Source: Seriola aureovittata (Eukaryota > Chordata > Actinopteri > Carangiformes > Carangidae). From it: 64,000 bases of DNA. The stretch covers positions 23,116,501 through 23,180,500 of the forward strand of contig NC_079377.1 in assembly GCF_021018895.1 (NCBI RefSeq). Reading direction: 5' to 3'. Below are positions 13,411-38,911 of this stretch, piece by piece; the first letter of the stretch is position 1; the number at the start of each line of letters is the position of its first letter. Below the pieces are notes generated by a model that was given only the letters and a program-made list of their open reading frames with translations, was not told the origin of the DNA and made no database searches. The position numbers and the translations under genes are program-made.

Positions 13411-16400
13411 GTCTCCCTTCATCCTCGAAGCCTTTTGTTCTCGGAGAAAGTGAAACATGAAACAAATAAAATCTCACCTCCCTGTATCTTTTCTATCAGT
13501 CACATACTCATCGTCGTTTTGAGAATCTCATCCTGACCTTAAGTGACCTCATTCATTCCTCCCTGCCTTGGTCTGTTTCTGTAGTTCAAATGCACCTCTG
13601 CCTCCGACTTGATCTCACTCCATGGAGGAGATTTATTACCTCTACAATTAAATCTGTTACCTGCAAATCACCTGACGTTAGGTGGCCGAAACTACTGAAG
13701 GTTAAACTGGGCGTCCTGTTGGCCTGACTAACTCTAAAAGACGCAGACTACAAAAATCCCCAGACCAAAATAATCATACATTCTCTCATTATGTCTCATT
13801 TATGTCTGGTCCTCAAATATGATACTAGTGCACTTTTTCAAATGTAATATGTGGAAAAAAATATATTTTCTTGGGCCATTAGTGCACATGAAAAACTCTA
13901 ATGACCTTTCTGTCTTAATCATCTGAAGATATATCTTCATGTGATGCTGTTCCCCCAGAATCCTTTTCTCCAAAAGGAAATGCGTCAACTTACAGAAAAA
14001 CACCGTGACATCCTTGTTTCAGACACTTCCTCAGTCCAGCGGTATTGCTCGATCGTGGCCAAATCAAGATGCTATTAGCGATTTCTCTTTTTTTGGACTG
14101 CAGCTCAATATCAGATCAATCGCACACCCAGAAAACTCTGAATTTTAATCAGAGCCAAACTTTGTGTAATTGGGTTTTAAACTCTTTACAAGGAAGAAAA
14201 TAGTTGGTCAGGGAAGCTGAAGAAAACGTTCCCCACTCGCTGGTTATTGAGCACAGGAGCCGCTCAAGGCTGCTTCCTTCTCCCTCTGTTGTATTTTCTG
14301 CTCACAATTGGTTCTGTATCCCAGGATGAGCGTGTGAGTGTTTAAGCTCGCAGACGCCGCCACAGTAGTTGGGGCTGATTACAGATGATGAATCACTTTA
14401 CATAGCGAGCGATGGAAGCGCAGTGGAGAGGTATTCAATCGGAAATAACCTTTTGTTTCACCTAAACAGGGGCGGCGATGAGAGAGGAACAGTGACTCCA
14501 GGCGAGAAGTGAGATGCAATCAGTCATCATAAATGAGCAGAAAAGTGGAAAGGCTAAAAAACTTTTTAGTTCCTCAGCACTAAAACACTGTCAGCTTTGA
14601 AAAGCGGAGAGCGGTGTTGACAGCCTGGTGAAAAAGGCTCATCAGAGATTCCACTGACTCAGACGACTACAAGATGTTTGATGCGTCTCTGGCAGCCGTG
14701 ACCCATTTCTGCTCAGTAGCTGGAGTGATCAAAAATGTTAGAACAAATGTTATTGCTTTCTGTTGCCTCCCTACGGTTTTGGGGCTTTTCTGAGTCATGA
14801 CTTCCTGTGAGAGGAAATGTCGGCCCATCCCGCACAGCCATTACCAGCCATCCCCAGCATGTGTCGGTGCACCCACGCAACGTAAGGCCTCGAGGATCAC
14901 ACAGATCAACCGCTTCCCCCGAAGTTAATCTAGTAACGCCACGGCGGAATAATGCTGCATCACAAGTAAAAGTCCTGCATCAACATTGTACTCGGCAAAT
15001 ATTGGAAGTAAAATGCAATTTGGTGACACAATTTAAAGTGCTCATTGTGAAAATTGGTCTCTGTCACACTTTTTAAATCCTCCGAAGTGGAGAAAATGAA
15101 ATATTGAAGCATGAAAATCTCCAAAGCTGGAGATAAAATGTTTAAGACCTAACAAAAGAGGGATTACTTCTCCTTTACAGGCGGAGGAAATTCTCCTTAG
15201 ATCACGTCTAAAAGTCACAGGTTTTCATCCACTGCAGAAGAAGAGGACACGAGGAGATGACATAATTAAAGAGGCTCCATATAAACTTTATGCAGTGATA
15301 AATAATGTAGAAAACATAATGGAAACGTGACAGTCATGTGGCGTTTGTTTAATTTATTGTATTGAAGTTTCCTCATTTAATCTTTTCAGTGGATGCTTAA
15401 CACGCTTCATGAACGTCATGATTTATTCTTTGCACTTTGTTGCATTTCGCTTCCAGCAAATACACAAACTTTTCCACTTTAGCCAGGTGCAAAAAATGTC
15501 CTCGCAATATTTAAATATTTTTCATAATTTATCGTGTTTCCACTGTGTTTTTTAAAGTAATTAACAAGTTGATCATTTTAACTTGACGACGAACATATTC
15601 CGTGATCTTTATCTGACGCTGCTCGTGAAATCTAAAAGTAAATGTTCAGATAAATGTTGTGGAGAAACAAAAAGTAAAAGAAAAAGTATCTCTTGCAAAA
15701 AGTAGCTCAAAATTAAGTAGAGTCTCTCAGTAAATGTACTCACCACCCACCCAGCCTCTGTTTGGGGCTCTTTGAAAGCCTACACACACACAAACTCACA
15801 AACTTCCCTGTGTGTGGATCCTGAAACGCTTCAAGTCCAAGACAAAACGATTATGAAGTTGTACATTCCCCTGGAGCCATTGAGCCCTTCAGCCCAGCAA
15901 AGCAAAAGACAGGCGTTAAAAAACTTTTCTTTAGTTTTATCCCTAAATTTATCCTCTGAATTGCATCTCGCCACCATCGTCTGCCCCGAATCCTCCTCTC
16001 TGAAGGAAATACATCAGTCTGAGGAAGCAATTTAAGGTCCTTTTAAAAAAAGAAAAAACCAGCAGTTTCACTGTGATTTTAACAAACATAATTTAACTCG
16101 TCTGATTTAGTGTCTGGATGAGACTGCACTTTAATTCCTCAGCTGCTGTGTCTGATTACATTATGCGACGTGTTCAACAGACTGAGAGCAACATGAAGAA
16201 AAAAAACCCGCCTGTTGATTTCACAGCTGATGTGATTTTAAAAAGTTGAATAACAAAGCAAAATGTATTGACTAGTGTTTATGTTTCTGCTGAGAAGCTT
16301 GAACAGTTTTTAGAGGATGTTATTAACCGTATTGGTGGATTGACACTTGAAAGTCTTATTTGGTGTCCTAGTATTTTTGTTGTTCTCTTTTATTGATTTT

Positions 16401-17030
16401 TAAAAGAATTCAGACGTGGTTCTTGATGCCTAGATACAGACATGACGTCAGGTGACTTTATCGTGGAGGTCAGGGTGGATGGACGGGTCAATGAAACATC
16501 AGACTGTAACACTGGTGGCAGTCAAACTCTAACCCTAACGTGTTTACAACGAAATAATGAGCTAATTATAAACCATTTATGACTCCTTCATAAGCGTAGT
16601 CTTATTGTAAAGTACCGTTTTTAAAAACAAAAAGATAAGTATCATCCCTTTTGGTATTTTTTCTGCCATCTCCTTGTTAAATATTCTTTCCAGCCACTAG
16701 CTCCTCTGCTACATAAATCACTTAAACATTATGAAAATATCATCAATTTTTCAACATTTGGTTTCTCGTTAATCCCAAAGAGAGTGACAGAAGCCACAAT
16801 GACTCATTAATGGATGTGTTTCCGAAGAGCTTTGTCTCTCTGCTCCTGATGAAGTACACAATCAGCCGCCGCTGAGGTTTTCTTAACGCACGGCGTCTGA
16901 GTAGTTTCTGCGGTCGAGGCAAAGGAAGCGAAAGGATAATGCGCTGCCGCCGATGCACAGAGGAGTCTATTAACTCATTCACCAAGTGGCTGCCTGAGTC
17001 GAGACATCCATCAACCTTCCCTGGAAAGTG

Positions 17031-17034
<4 letters not shown>

Positions 17035-17060
<26 letters not shown>
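17035..17060. repeat. (TG)n microsatellite
   Basis: Short uninterrupted TG run. Confidence 0.9.
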
Positions 17061-17063
<3 letters not shown>

Positions 17064-17445
17064 AGAAAAATGAAATCACAAAGAACAGAAGAGGCCGAGT
17101 TCAGGGCGGAAAGATCGCGCGCACACTCTTTCAAACTAATTCCATACAGTCAAGTTTTAATGTCAGAAGGCTTTCTGTTGCTTTTTAAAGGTCACCCAAG
17201 CAAATTACGGAGAACCGCTGGATCGGTGAACTTGACTTGTCACACTCACTGTTTGTTACTTCCACACCCTAAACACACACACACACATACATACACGCAC
17301 GCACACGGAAATATTGTACACATTTAATCTAATATTGCGCACACACACACACACTCACAACAGCCCCAGGTGTTGAACATGTTGGGTTTTGACGCTATTT
17401 TAGTCATTGAACGTGATGGTCCCAGCTGTCTGAGAGCTTACTGGA

Positions 17446-17509
<64 letters not shown>
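17446..17509. repeat. (AC)n microsatellite, uninterrupted
   Basis: A pure AC run of 64 bases; smaller CA-rich runs lie at 17,272-17,305 and 17,341-17,355. Likely polymorphic in length. Confidence 0.97.
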
Positions 17510-17515
<6 letters not shown>

Positions 17516-18320
17516 AGGTCTCAGTCCCAAAGCATCTGATGAACCGGGGGAGTGTGCGTGAGTTCACACAGGCGTCTCCTTTTCAGTTTGAAAAGTGATT
17601 AAAATATTCTGTGAATGAGCTCCGTACTCTTTTTGTCTTTTTGCGTTTCTTGCTTTTATTATTTCACACACAGGGGAAATTACAGTCGAACGTGGCAGTA
17701 AAAGGTATCGATTCACAGATTTGTCCGCTTGATAATGGACTTTTTATGAAAGCAAGTCATTTTCAGGTGATTCTTTTTCCCTTTTAAGAAAGAAAAACAG
17801 TGACAACAAGACGCTCCGATATCAAGTCTACTGATTTATTTCCATTTCCAGAGTAATTTGTTTTCCTCCATGGATTTACTAGACCTATTATATTAGCAGG
17901 GATAACATCTGTGGATATGAGTCTGCTGAAATTAGATTACACAAAGGATGTAGCCAAATATTAGTTTATCAGGATCTCAAGACATTTCTTTGACAAAACC
18001 GGGAAAAACTGCTTTCTGATGTAACTTAAACGTGGCCTTTTAAACCCATCAAATGACTACGAGGTCCTTAACGAACATATGTACAACAGCTTAACAAGAG
18101 GACAAATTAAATAGGTGCGGAGTTCATTTACTAGCTAATATAGCATCAGAGGACATATACAAAAACTGTGCCTCATTCAACTGAGGTTTCTCTACAAAAA
18201 TACATTTAATAACAGCTTTTTTTTTTATTCTCTAATTTACACCGTTTTATCACAATAATAAATAAAACCATATGCTCACAGGGAACATATGGTTTCAAAC
18301 CCCTCATGGTACAGAGCTAC

Positions 18321-18373
18321 AGTGAGTGAGTGAGTGAGTGAGTGAGTGAGTGAGTGAGTGAGTGAGTGAGTGA
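18321..18373. repeat. (GTGA)n tetranucleotide microsatellite
   Basis: Thirteen near-perfect AGTG/GTGA units in a row, unlike the dinucleotide runs elsewhere in the window. Confidence 0.97.
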
Positions 18374-19276
18374 CACCAGCTGAATATGATTGTGGTGTTT
18401 TCCTGCACCCGCAGCTGTAAGTAGAAGAAATGGTGAGCTTCATGTCACTAAATCTTAAATCATAAAATCATAAAGCAAGAAGCAAAAAGCTGCAAGTGTG
18501 CCACCGTGGGCTCCGTAGTGTCACCATGGCGACATGCCCAGCATACTTGGGGATCATCTGGTGAGGAGTCCGCAGCTGCAACTGAAATCTGTAATGATGA
18601 AACTGTGTGTGTCCAGGCCTCTGGGACTAATACCTCCAAAGTATTTTGCAGTGCGAGTAAGGATGTTGATCCGTCCACAAACAGTCCAGTTTTCCTGCAT
18701 ATTTCTCTTTGTTTTACTTTCTTTGTTTGTCATTGTGCCCCAGAATAACACAGTTGCTGCGATGGATAGACGCTGCCAGTTATGCCCCAAAGCCATCGCA
18801 GCCAGATGTTCAAATTCAGAGGAGTGAGAGAAGACGTCTAAGAAAAACAAATGTGTTTGTAAGTGTGGGAGTTATTCCGCTCTTCCCTCATTGTTACTCC
18901 TGCCATTCACACCTCCGAGAGTCTTGAGTGTGACAGCAGCCGCTCTCTGGAGTTATGAAGACACAGGGCGGTCACGCTTTGTTAATTATGAGGTATTTCT
19001 GCCGCACATGGCACAAAGTGGGGAGCGTTAAGACTGAAAAGAGGAAAAATCTGAAGGAAGGAGAAGGGTGGATCCACCCCCACCCCCCCACCTAGCTTTA
19101 AAGGAAAAAAAAAATCCACCCTGAGGGGCTGCTCAGATAGAAAAGTGCCAGTAGGAAGAAACACTCTCTACTTCCTGCATTTGAGTGAATAGACACAATG
19201 CACGTTGCTTTGTCGCAGAACCCAAAGCGGAAATTCACCTGTCACACTGCAACAAGCAACCCACGAGTGACAACAG

Positions 19277-19327
19277 GAGGGGTGGAGGGGTGGGGGAGGG
19301 GTGGAGGGGTGGGGGGGTGGGGGGGAG
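19277..19327. repeat. G-rich GGGGT/GGAGG tract
   Basis: A run of GGAGGGGT-type units ending in two G7 runs. It has more than four G-runs of at least three bases within 50 bases, so it could form a G-quadruplex on the plus strand. Confidence 0.8.
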
Positions 19328-19470
19328 CTTTAATCAAAAAAAGGTTGTTTCATGATTGCCTGACAATCAAATCCTCCTACATTTCTTCACCACTCATCTC
19401 TCTCCACGAACACCTCCTCCCGGGGGAACGGCACTATTGAAGCCGAGCAAGTCACACGACGTGCTGAATC

Positions 19471-19472
<2 letters not shown>

Positions 19473-19534
<62 letters not shown>
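19473..19534. repeat. (TG)n microsatellite
   Basis: Long TG run ending in CGCGCG. Confidence 0.97.
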
Positions 19535-20342
19535 CTTCTTGGCCTTTGTTTCCTTTGGGTGAGTCACTAAATGTAAAGTTATCCCCACACATTGGGGGTA
19601 TTTTTAGTGCAGCTGTTACAGAGTGAGATGGCAGAAAATCAACAGTCGAAAACATCAGGAGTAAAGGTCGGTGGCTGGAGTCAGTCCCTCAAAATCAAAG
19701 AGCAAAGGCTCATTTCTAAACTCCACAGTCTGCTCTGACTCAGCACCCACGCAGGAGAAATATTCATTACAGAAGAAGCGAACATACCAAATAATACACT
19801 AATGACAGCATCTTTGCACTATCCCATTTCCATACTGCAAACTAATAGTATTTTCTGTTTTCTATGCTCCGCTACACATCAATCAAACCTCCGTTTTAAA
19901 ATGCCACTGCTTCAGCTTAAAGAGAAAACAAAATGTTTTTACAAAAGATTTTTTCTTTCTTTTTCTGAGGTGTTCCTGTAGCTTTTTTTTTTTTTCCAAC
20001 CATTATCACCAATTAACTTTTCTCTCATTCTTCTCTCAATGGCCTTTATGCAGAGAGTTGTGGAGCAACACACCAAAAACAAACTGGATTCAGACGAAAT
20101 ACTTTGAATGAAGAAAGAGATAAGGACACGGCGGGGCTGAAGTTTGAGAGATGTGCTTTTTGTGAACTGAGATTGAATTTGTATGGATGCTGCTCAGACG
20201 TTTCTTTTATACTTGTATGGATTATAAATGAAGTATACACCTGAAGCTCAGGTGACCTCACATGAGACCTACAGTTACCCATAACACCCCTCTCTGCATA
20301 GAAAAAGCAAAGAAACCACAACTTAATATAAATTCTCATTAA

Positions 20343-20563
20343 CCTCCTAGGACCTGGCGTCCACATATGTGGACCTCACATTTTGGGTTCTCTAGACCAC
20401 AATACTAACTTTTTCTCAACAAGGGCCTGGTGACCACATATGAGGATATTATACTGCCACTCAGTAATCGAAATTTAAAACTAATGTCCTCATATGTGGA
20501 CATCATTTTTCTCAGGTCCCAATCAGCCTATATAGCAAAGAATAGAGCTCGGGTCTTAGGAGG
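20343..20563. mobile_element. piggyBac-like MITE flanked by TTAA
   Basis: The left end CCTCCTAGGACC and right end GGTCTTAGGAGG are inverted copies with one mismatch. TTAA lies immediately outside each end (20,339-20,342 and 20,564-20,567), as expected for the TTAA target duplication of piggyBac-type elements. The 221-bp interior has the perfect 16-base palindrome GTCCACATATGTGGAC and a related GTCCTCATATGTGGAC, but no coding capacity. The elements of this look that I remember are common in teleosts. Confidence 0.75.
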
Positions 20564-21851
20564 TTAAGGCCTTTTTAAAAAAAATTCTTTATGAATTTGC
20601 ACTTTCTGAAAAGCTAAATCAAGATGTTGTGTTTTTTGTGTCCACATTTTGAGCCAAATGGGTATTTACTACTGTACTGAACAATAAAATCAAAACAGCT
20701 CATCATTTCAAAAAAGAAAAATATCATTTTGCTGCCACTCAGGTAACTAGAGCTCCCACGAGGCTCGTACAGCTGCTGAGAGGCTCCTCACCTCAGATAA
20801 ATGAAAATAACGTCTAAATGAGCCATTATTGTTATGTTATATTTTGTAGTGGTTCATTAAGTGACGTGAAATGAGCTCAACTGATTTTATTAGAGAGTTA
20901 AAATGAGTGCAGTAGAACCAGAGACGACATCTTTTTAATTCTTCGTCTCCCTTATCAAAACCTGCCACTCACATTACCCACAATGCAAGTTGACCGCTGA
21001 CAGTTAAGTCAGAGATTTGGGTGTGTTACGGTAGCGGCCGGTGTAGCCGGGAGCTTGCTAGCCTCAGATAAAGAGCAGGCTGCAGAGGTCTGGTAAGCTC
21101 ACTTCTTTTTAACTCCACATCCCCACATTTATTTATTTTATTTTTTCTTTTCAAACTTCAGCCCCAGCCGACGCCCCAGTTCATCAGACTTCACACAGCT
21201 CCCTCTGGAGCCACAAAACTTATTTCACATATGCAGTAGCACTCCCCATGACTTGTAAATGGACTTTGATGTGTAAAATCAGCGGAGCTCCCCTTTAATT
21301 CTGGATTTTATTTATGTAACTCCCAGTTATGGAGGCTTTCCTGCCACTAGCTCACTAGTTGCCAAGTGGGAGATATCGTAGCCATCACGACGTCCCAGCA
21401 TCTCTCACTTGGAATAGCAACAAGGACGCTGATGCGTTTTTCCAACTCATAATTACAGTTTGTATGATACCAAGTAAATGTGGAAGAAAACTCATTTCGT
21501 TACTGAAAACCGGCCAAATAATTGTTTTATCTTTGTTAAAATGATCAGGTGCTCAAATGTTGAAGTAGCAGATATATTTTTATTTTTATGTTAATTGTGG
21601 ACAGGAAACTCCAGGAACTTGTTTCAACCTTTTAGAGAGACCGATGGAGGAAACCCTCTGTTTTGTCTATTTCTAGCAGAAAAACAGAGGCTCGCTTAAA
21701 ACGTCATGCAGGTCGTTGACTCTCCATGATGATGACCAGCTGAGAGCAGCAAGTTCACATATATCTCTAAGAGGAGTCAGGGAAATACAGAAAAGCAGTA
21801 GTAGAACCTCTCAGGAGGAAATTTGAACAAGAAAAAAAAAAAAATCCTTCA

Positions 21852-21857
21852 TTTATT
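21852..21857 (-). terminator. second candidate polyadenylation signal AATAAA
   Basis: TTTATT on the plus strand reads AATAAA in the gene direction, about 550 bases past the stop codon. It is an alternative, more distal 3' end for the znf804a-like transcript. Confidence 0.3.
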
Positions 21858-22098
21858 ATCACAGACTGAAGATATCTGAGAGTGTACAAGGATGAATTTG
21901 TCTTTTTAAAGTCACAAACCATAAAATTTCCAACATGCCTTGCAAGCAAATCATTGGTTTAAAATGCAAAACAGGAGCATCGACTGATTTCTGCCGAGGG
22001 AAACGAGCCCAGCTGCGTAGCCCCACCACGATCCCGCTGGCTGCACACCTGAGGCTCATTTTGAGCAGGATTGCGACTGATGAAGATAATTACCCATC

Positions 22099-22104
22099 TT
22101 TATT
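22099..22104 (-). terminator. candidate polyadenylation signal AATAAA
   Basis: TTTATT on the plus strand reads AATAAA on the minus strand, about 305 bases past the stop codon at 22,410. It is the first canonical hexamer I noticed in the transcribed direction. A second candidate lies at 21,852-21,857. No transcript evidence is available, so the 3' end is only suggested. Confidence 0.45.
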
Positions 22105-22409
22105 TTCTTCCTTTTCCCCCCCCCCCACACGTGTGAATCAGTGCTTACAGTGTTTGGAGGGGGCGGTGAGGTTGCCAGAGGTTCGGCTTTAAGAAAGACC
22201 AGTTCTGTTTTCTTCTACTTAAGTCCTCTTGAAATTGTTTCCCCTCTTCTTGTTTCATTCTGGAGTGTGCAGGTAATGACACATAAAAGCTGCTCTCAAC
22301 CCGGCTGACAACTTGTTCCTTGGAAAATAGGAAAATGAACCTTTCATGAGTCTATTTCTTTTGCTGCTTTCAAAACAAAAAAACAAAAAAAAAAAATGAA
22401 AAGAAAGAA

Positions 22410-35961
<13,552 letters not shown>

Positions 35962-36417
35962 TCACTTCTTGTTTGCGGTGAAAAGTTGTTTGTTTATTTC
36001 TGCTTCGAAGAGATACCGATCACTGCTGTACACAGTGAAGGAGGAGCTCAACAAGCTATGGACCAGGAAGATTTGAATGTTTTCTCTATCATCAATTAAA
36101 AATCCAACATTTAACTGGATCTAATCAGCATCAATTACATAAATAAGCGTTCATGCAGGAACACGGCTCATAATCCTTTAGGTCAAGAGAAAAAAAAAGG
36201 GACTTATGACTTTCAGATCTTGTTTGCTTAATTATAAATCACAACTTTGTCTTAAAAACGAACTGAAAACAAAATGTGTGTGTGTAAAAAATAAAATAAA
36301 AAATCCCAGTGTGTAGGTGGGAGAGGTGAATTACAGTCAAAGCCAGTATAGGTCATAAAATGTGTTTATGGGGATGTATATTCATCATACTCAACTTTTA
36401 ATTTGTAGCCTGTCATA

Positions 36418-36419
<2 letters not shown>

Positions 36420-36475
<56 letters not shown>
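36420..36475. repeat. (GT)n microsatellite
   Basis: Uninterrupted GT run of about 55 bases. Confidence 0.97.
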
Positions 36476-36477
<2 letters not shown>

Positions 36478-37654
36478 ACACGTCCTACCACCAACTGTGG
36501 GCCGATGATCCAACAGGGGACATTTTAAAGGTCCACTGTTGGTCATGCTGTAAATCAGGCTGTAATTATTTCTGAAGCTCTATTTTGAATTTATTTTCAC
36601 TTCACCAGTGCTGAAGCTGGAACTCAGCGCTGCCTCTGCAGGCTGGAGCTGGGACGTTCACAACTCATTTACACCCTCTCTCACAGTGTGAATGTCTTGC
36701 AGCTCTATACGCGGGCGCAAGACTACAGGGCAGCGCTCTAACAAACTGCAGGAACTCCTTAAACAAAGAGCTTCACTCTCTGTTAAAATGAAGAAAACAG
36801 GGGAGTAGGAGTATTCTTTAAATCGAATTGAAAGAAAAACAATGAGGATAAAGTAAGAAATAAAATAGACGGAAGAAGATGATTTTCTTTTCATTTAAAT
36901 TTTTCCATACAACCAAAAACTCCCCTGACCCGTTTTTCCACAACCACTGGATTTCAATCAAGTTTAAAATGTATTCATACCCTCAGTCTGCTCACATAGG
37001 AATACAGTGTGTTGATGCATGTAACAGGAAAAAAGATCCACGCTTCCACTCCCCTGTTCATTGGACCGTGATGAGACAAACTTCAGGCCCACAGTACAGA
37101 GACAGAGGGGAGGGCCACTGCAGTGTCATGTAGTAAAATTATACTTTGTGAGCATGTTTGTGTGTATGTGTGTGTGTGTATTGTGTACACACACACATTT
37201 TTCTCTTTAAACTCTCCCATGTCACACCAAAATGTTCGCCGCTCGTTGTTTTCCTCCACATAACCCTCTTCTTTTTTATCTCTCTGGCCTTGACCGCCCT
37301 TGAATGTTTACTTAAGTTGCTGGAATTCAAAATTCACCACAGATTAAACCTAAGACCTCACAACTCCAGAGTAATAGCTTTACCTCATTTTAAAGGGATG
37401 ATTCAATTCTTTTTACTCTTTCCTTTGGCTATTGGACTTGGAGTTTCAATGCACCCTAAAGCTGCCAACCAGTCCTCTAACTGAGCCTGAGCTATCTCAC
37501 CACCAACAATCACCATATTTCTCACAGCCTATCAGTCCTTCCTCTGGATGAAACCCAAAACTTCTGAATGGTCTTGTTACTCCAGTGTCTTTCCCCCTTG
37601 GCCACCATGACCTGCCTTTGGACAGCACCCAAAGGAAAGGGTTAAACAGTACTT

Positions 37655-38240
37655 AACTAAATAGCTCAGCGAGTTCGAGTACTGCTTGGAAGTTTTGAGG
37701 ATCCAAAGTTAGACTCTTAAGTATTTGGTGTTAGAGGACTCTTTTGAAACTTTGAGCGTTGGGTTCAATCCTCAGGTGACTGATTGAATTTTGATGTCCG
37801 ACTTCCAAAGGAGTCGGAGGCTTATTCCAGACTAATGTTCACAGCAAAGAGTCAAATGCTTCAAGGAGTGAAGGTCATGTGGGTCAGGGTGTTATAGGAT
37901 CATTCACGTTTTGGGTTCAATCCCCAGGTGTTGCACTGGATATTTGAAAAACAGAGTGTCTTTTTAAAACTAGCTCAGGGTGTTAGAGGAGTTGCTTGGA
38001 AGTTTTGAGGATGTGGCTTTGATCCTTATTAGGCCGACAACCCAAGACCCAAATGTTTGTGATTGAGTTCAGTCCTGGGTGAAATTTGAAGCCCAACACT
38101 CGGAAGAAAGACGTATAAGGACATGAAGAAACGGCGCTCAGCTGTTTCTGACTGAGCACCTCTGTGTATTCGAGGAATGTGTGAGGATGCGGGTTCAACA
38201 CCCAAAATGAAAACTGAAAAGCTCCCAGTGCCTTCAGTAG
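37655..38240 (+). repeat. array of degenerate tRNA-like units (tRNA-derived repeat)
   Basis: Several pieces carry eroded tRNA promoter boxes in the right order. TAGCTCAG occurs at 37,662 and 37,971, the second followed by GGTGTTAGAGGA; related TTGGTGTTAGAGGA and CAGGGTGTTATAGGA occur at about 37,726 and 37,885. TTGGGTTCAATCC occurs at about 37,759 and 37,911, and GCGGGTTCAACACCC near 38,190. TGCTTGGAAGTTTTGAGGAT appears twice (37,683 and 37,993). Each unit is about 50-60 bases from A-like to B-like box with variable spacers. No unit folds into an obviously intact tRNA, so these look like relics. Confidence 0.5.
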
Positions 38241-38387
38241 CGTGGCGTGTTTGTTTGTGATTGTAAGCCACCAGTCTGTCTCACATTCTGTTTTTAGTAC
38301 CAAAAACAATCCTGCGGAAAATTACAAAAGCAGTTTTGGATCCGTGTAGTTCGTCAGTCCCCTGTTGGTAAGGTAGGAATGTATATG

Positions 38388-38434
38388 TGTGTGTGCACGT
38401 GTGCGTGTGCACGTGTGTTTGTGTGTGTGTGTGT
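38388..38434. repeat. (GT)n microsatellite, interrupted
   Basis: GT-rich run with CACGTGTGCGTGTGCACGTG interruptions. Confidence 0.9.
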
Positions 38435-38558
38435 GGTCATAGAGTTTGTCATGTGGAGCGATGCTGTCTCTATTGCTTCCGATGGCTAATGGGCCCTTCA
38501 ATCACAACTATTGATCAGCAATCTGAGTGTCTGAGTGAACGCACTCATACACATATGA

Positions 38559-38560
<2 letters not shown>

Positions 38561-38597
<37 letters not shown>
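38561..38597. repeat. (AC)n microsatellite
   Basis: Uninterrupted AC run. Confidence 0.95.
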
Positions 38598-38599
<2 letters not shown>

Positions 38600-38697
38600 G
38601 CTTTTTGATACAGCAGTTTGTTGTAAGCCCACACACTCATTCACAGATGTAGAAATGCAGGATTTTAGTTTTAGGCTTCTACGCACACAGACAAAGA

Positions 38698-38698
<1 letters not shown>

Positions 38699-38735
<37 letters not shown>

Positions 38736-38740
38736 TACAC
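38699..38740. repeat. (AC)n microsatellite
   Basis: AC run ending in ATAC units. Confidence 0.95.
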
Positions 38741-38827
38741 CATCTCCATTAATGGAAGATTGATTTATCTTTAAAAGTAGGGAACATTCAATCTGTGACA
38801 CGACCTTCACTGGAGGTCTGGGCACTC

Positions 38828-38865
38828 TGTGTGTGTGTCTCTTTGTCTCTGTGTGTGTGTCTCTT

Positions 38866-38909
<44 letters not shown>
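38828..38909. repeat. (GT)n microsatellite with CTCTTTGTCT interruptions
   Basis: Two CTCTTTGTCT inserts split the GT run, indicating tandem duplication of a compound unit before the pure GT part. Confidence 0.95.

Positions 38910-38911
<2 letters not shown>

Larger units (their letters stand above)
1..22098. other. intergenic region downstream of znf804a-like gene, no supported gene
   Basis: I found no open frame with recognisable domains, no plausible exon series, and no tRNA or rRNA here. The open frames present are short, overlap on both strands, or translate simple repeats. The stretches 2,570-7,180, 8,010-9,280, 9,550-11,100, 12,390-17,030 and 20,570-22,000 hold nothing I can name beyond scattered repeat fragments. 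Some pieces, such as 14,320-14,500 and 16,745-17,030, have balanced, non-repetitive composition that could be regulatory, but nothing decides it. Confidence 0.6.
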
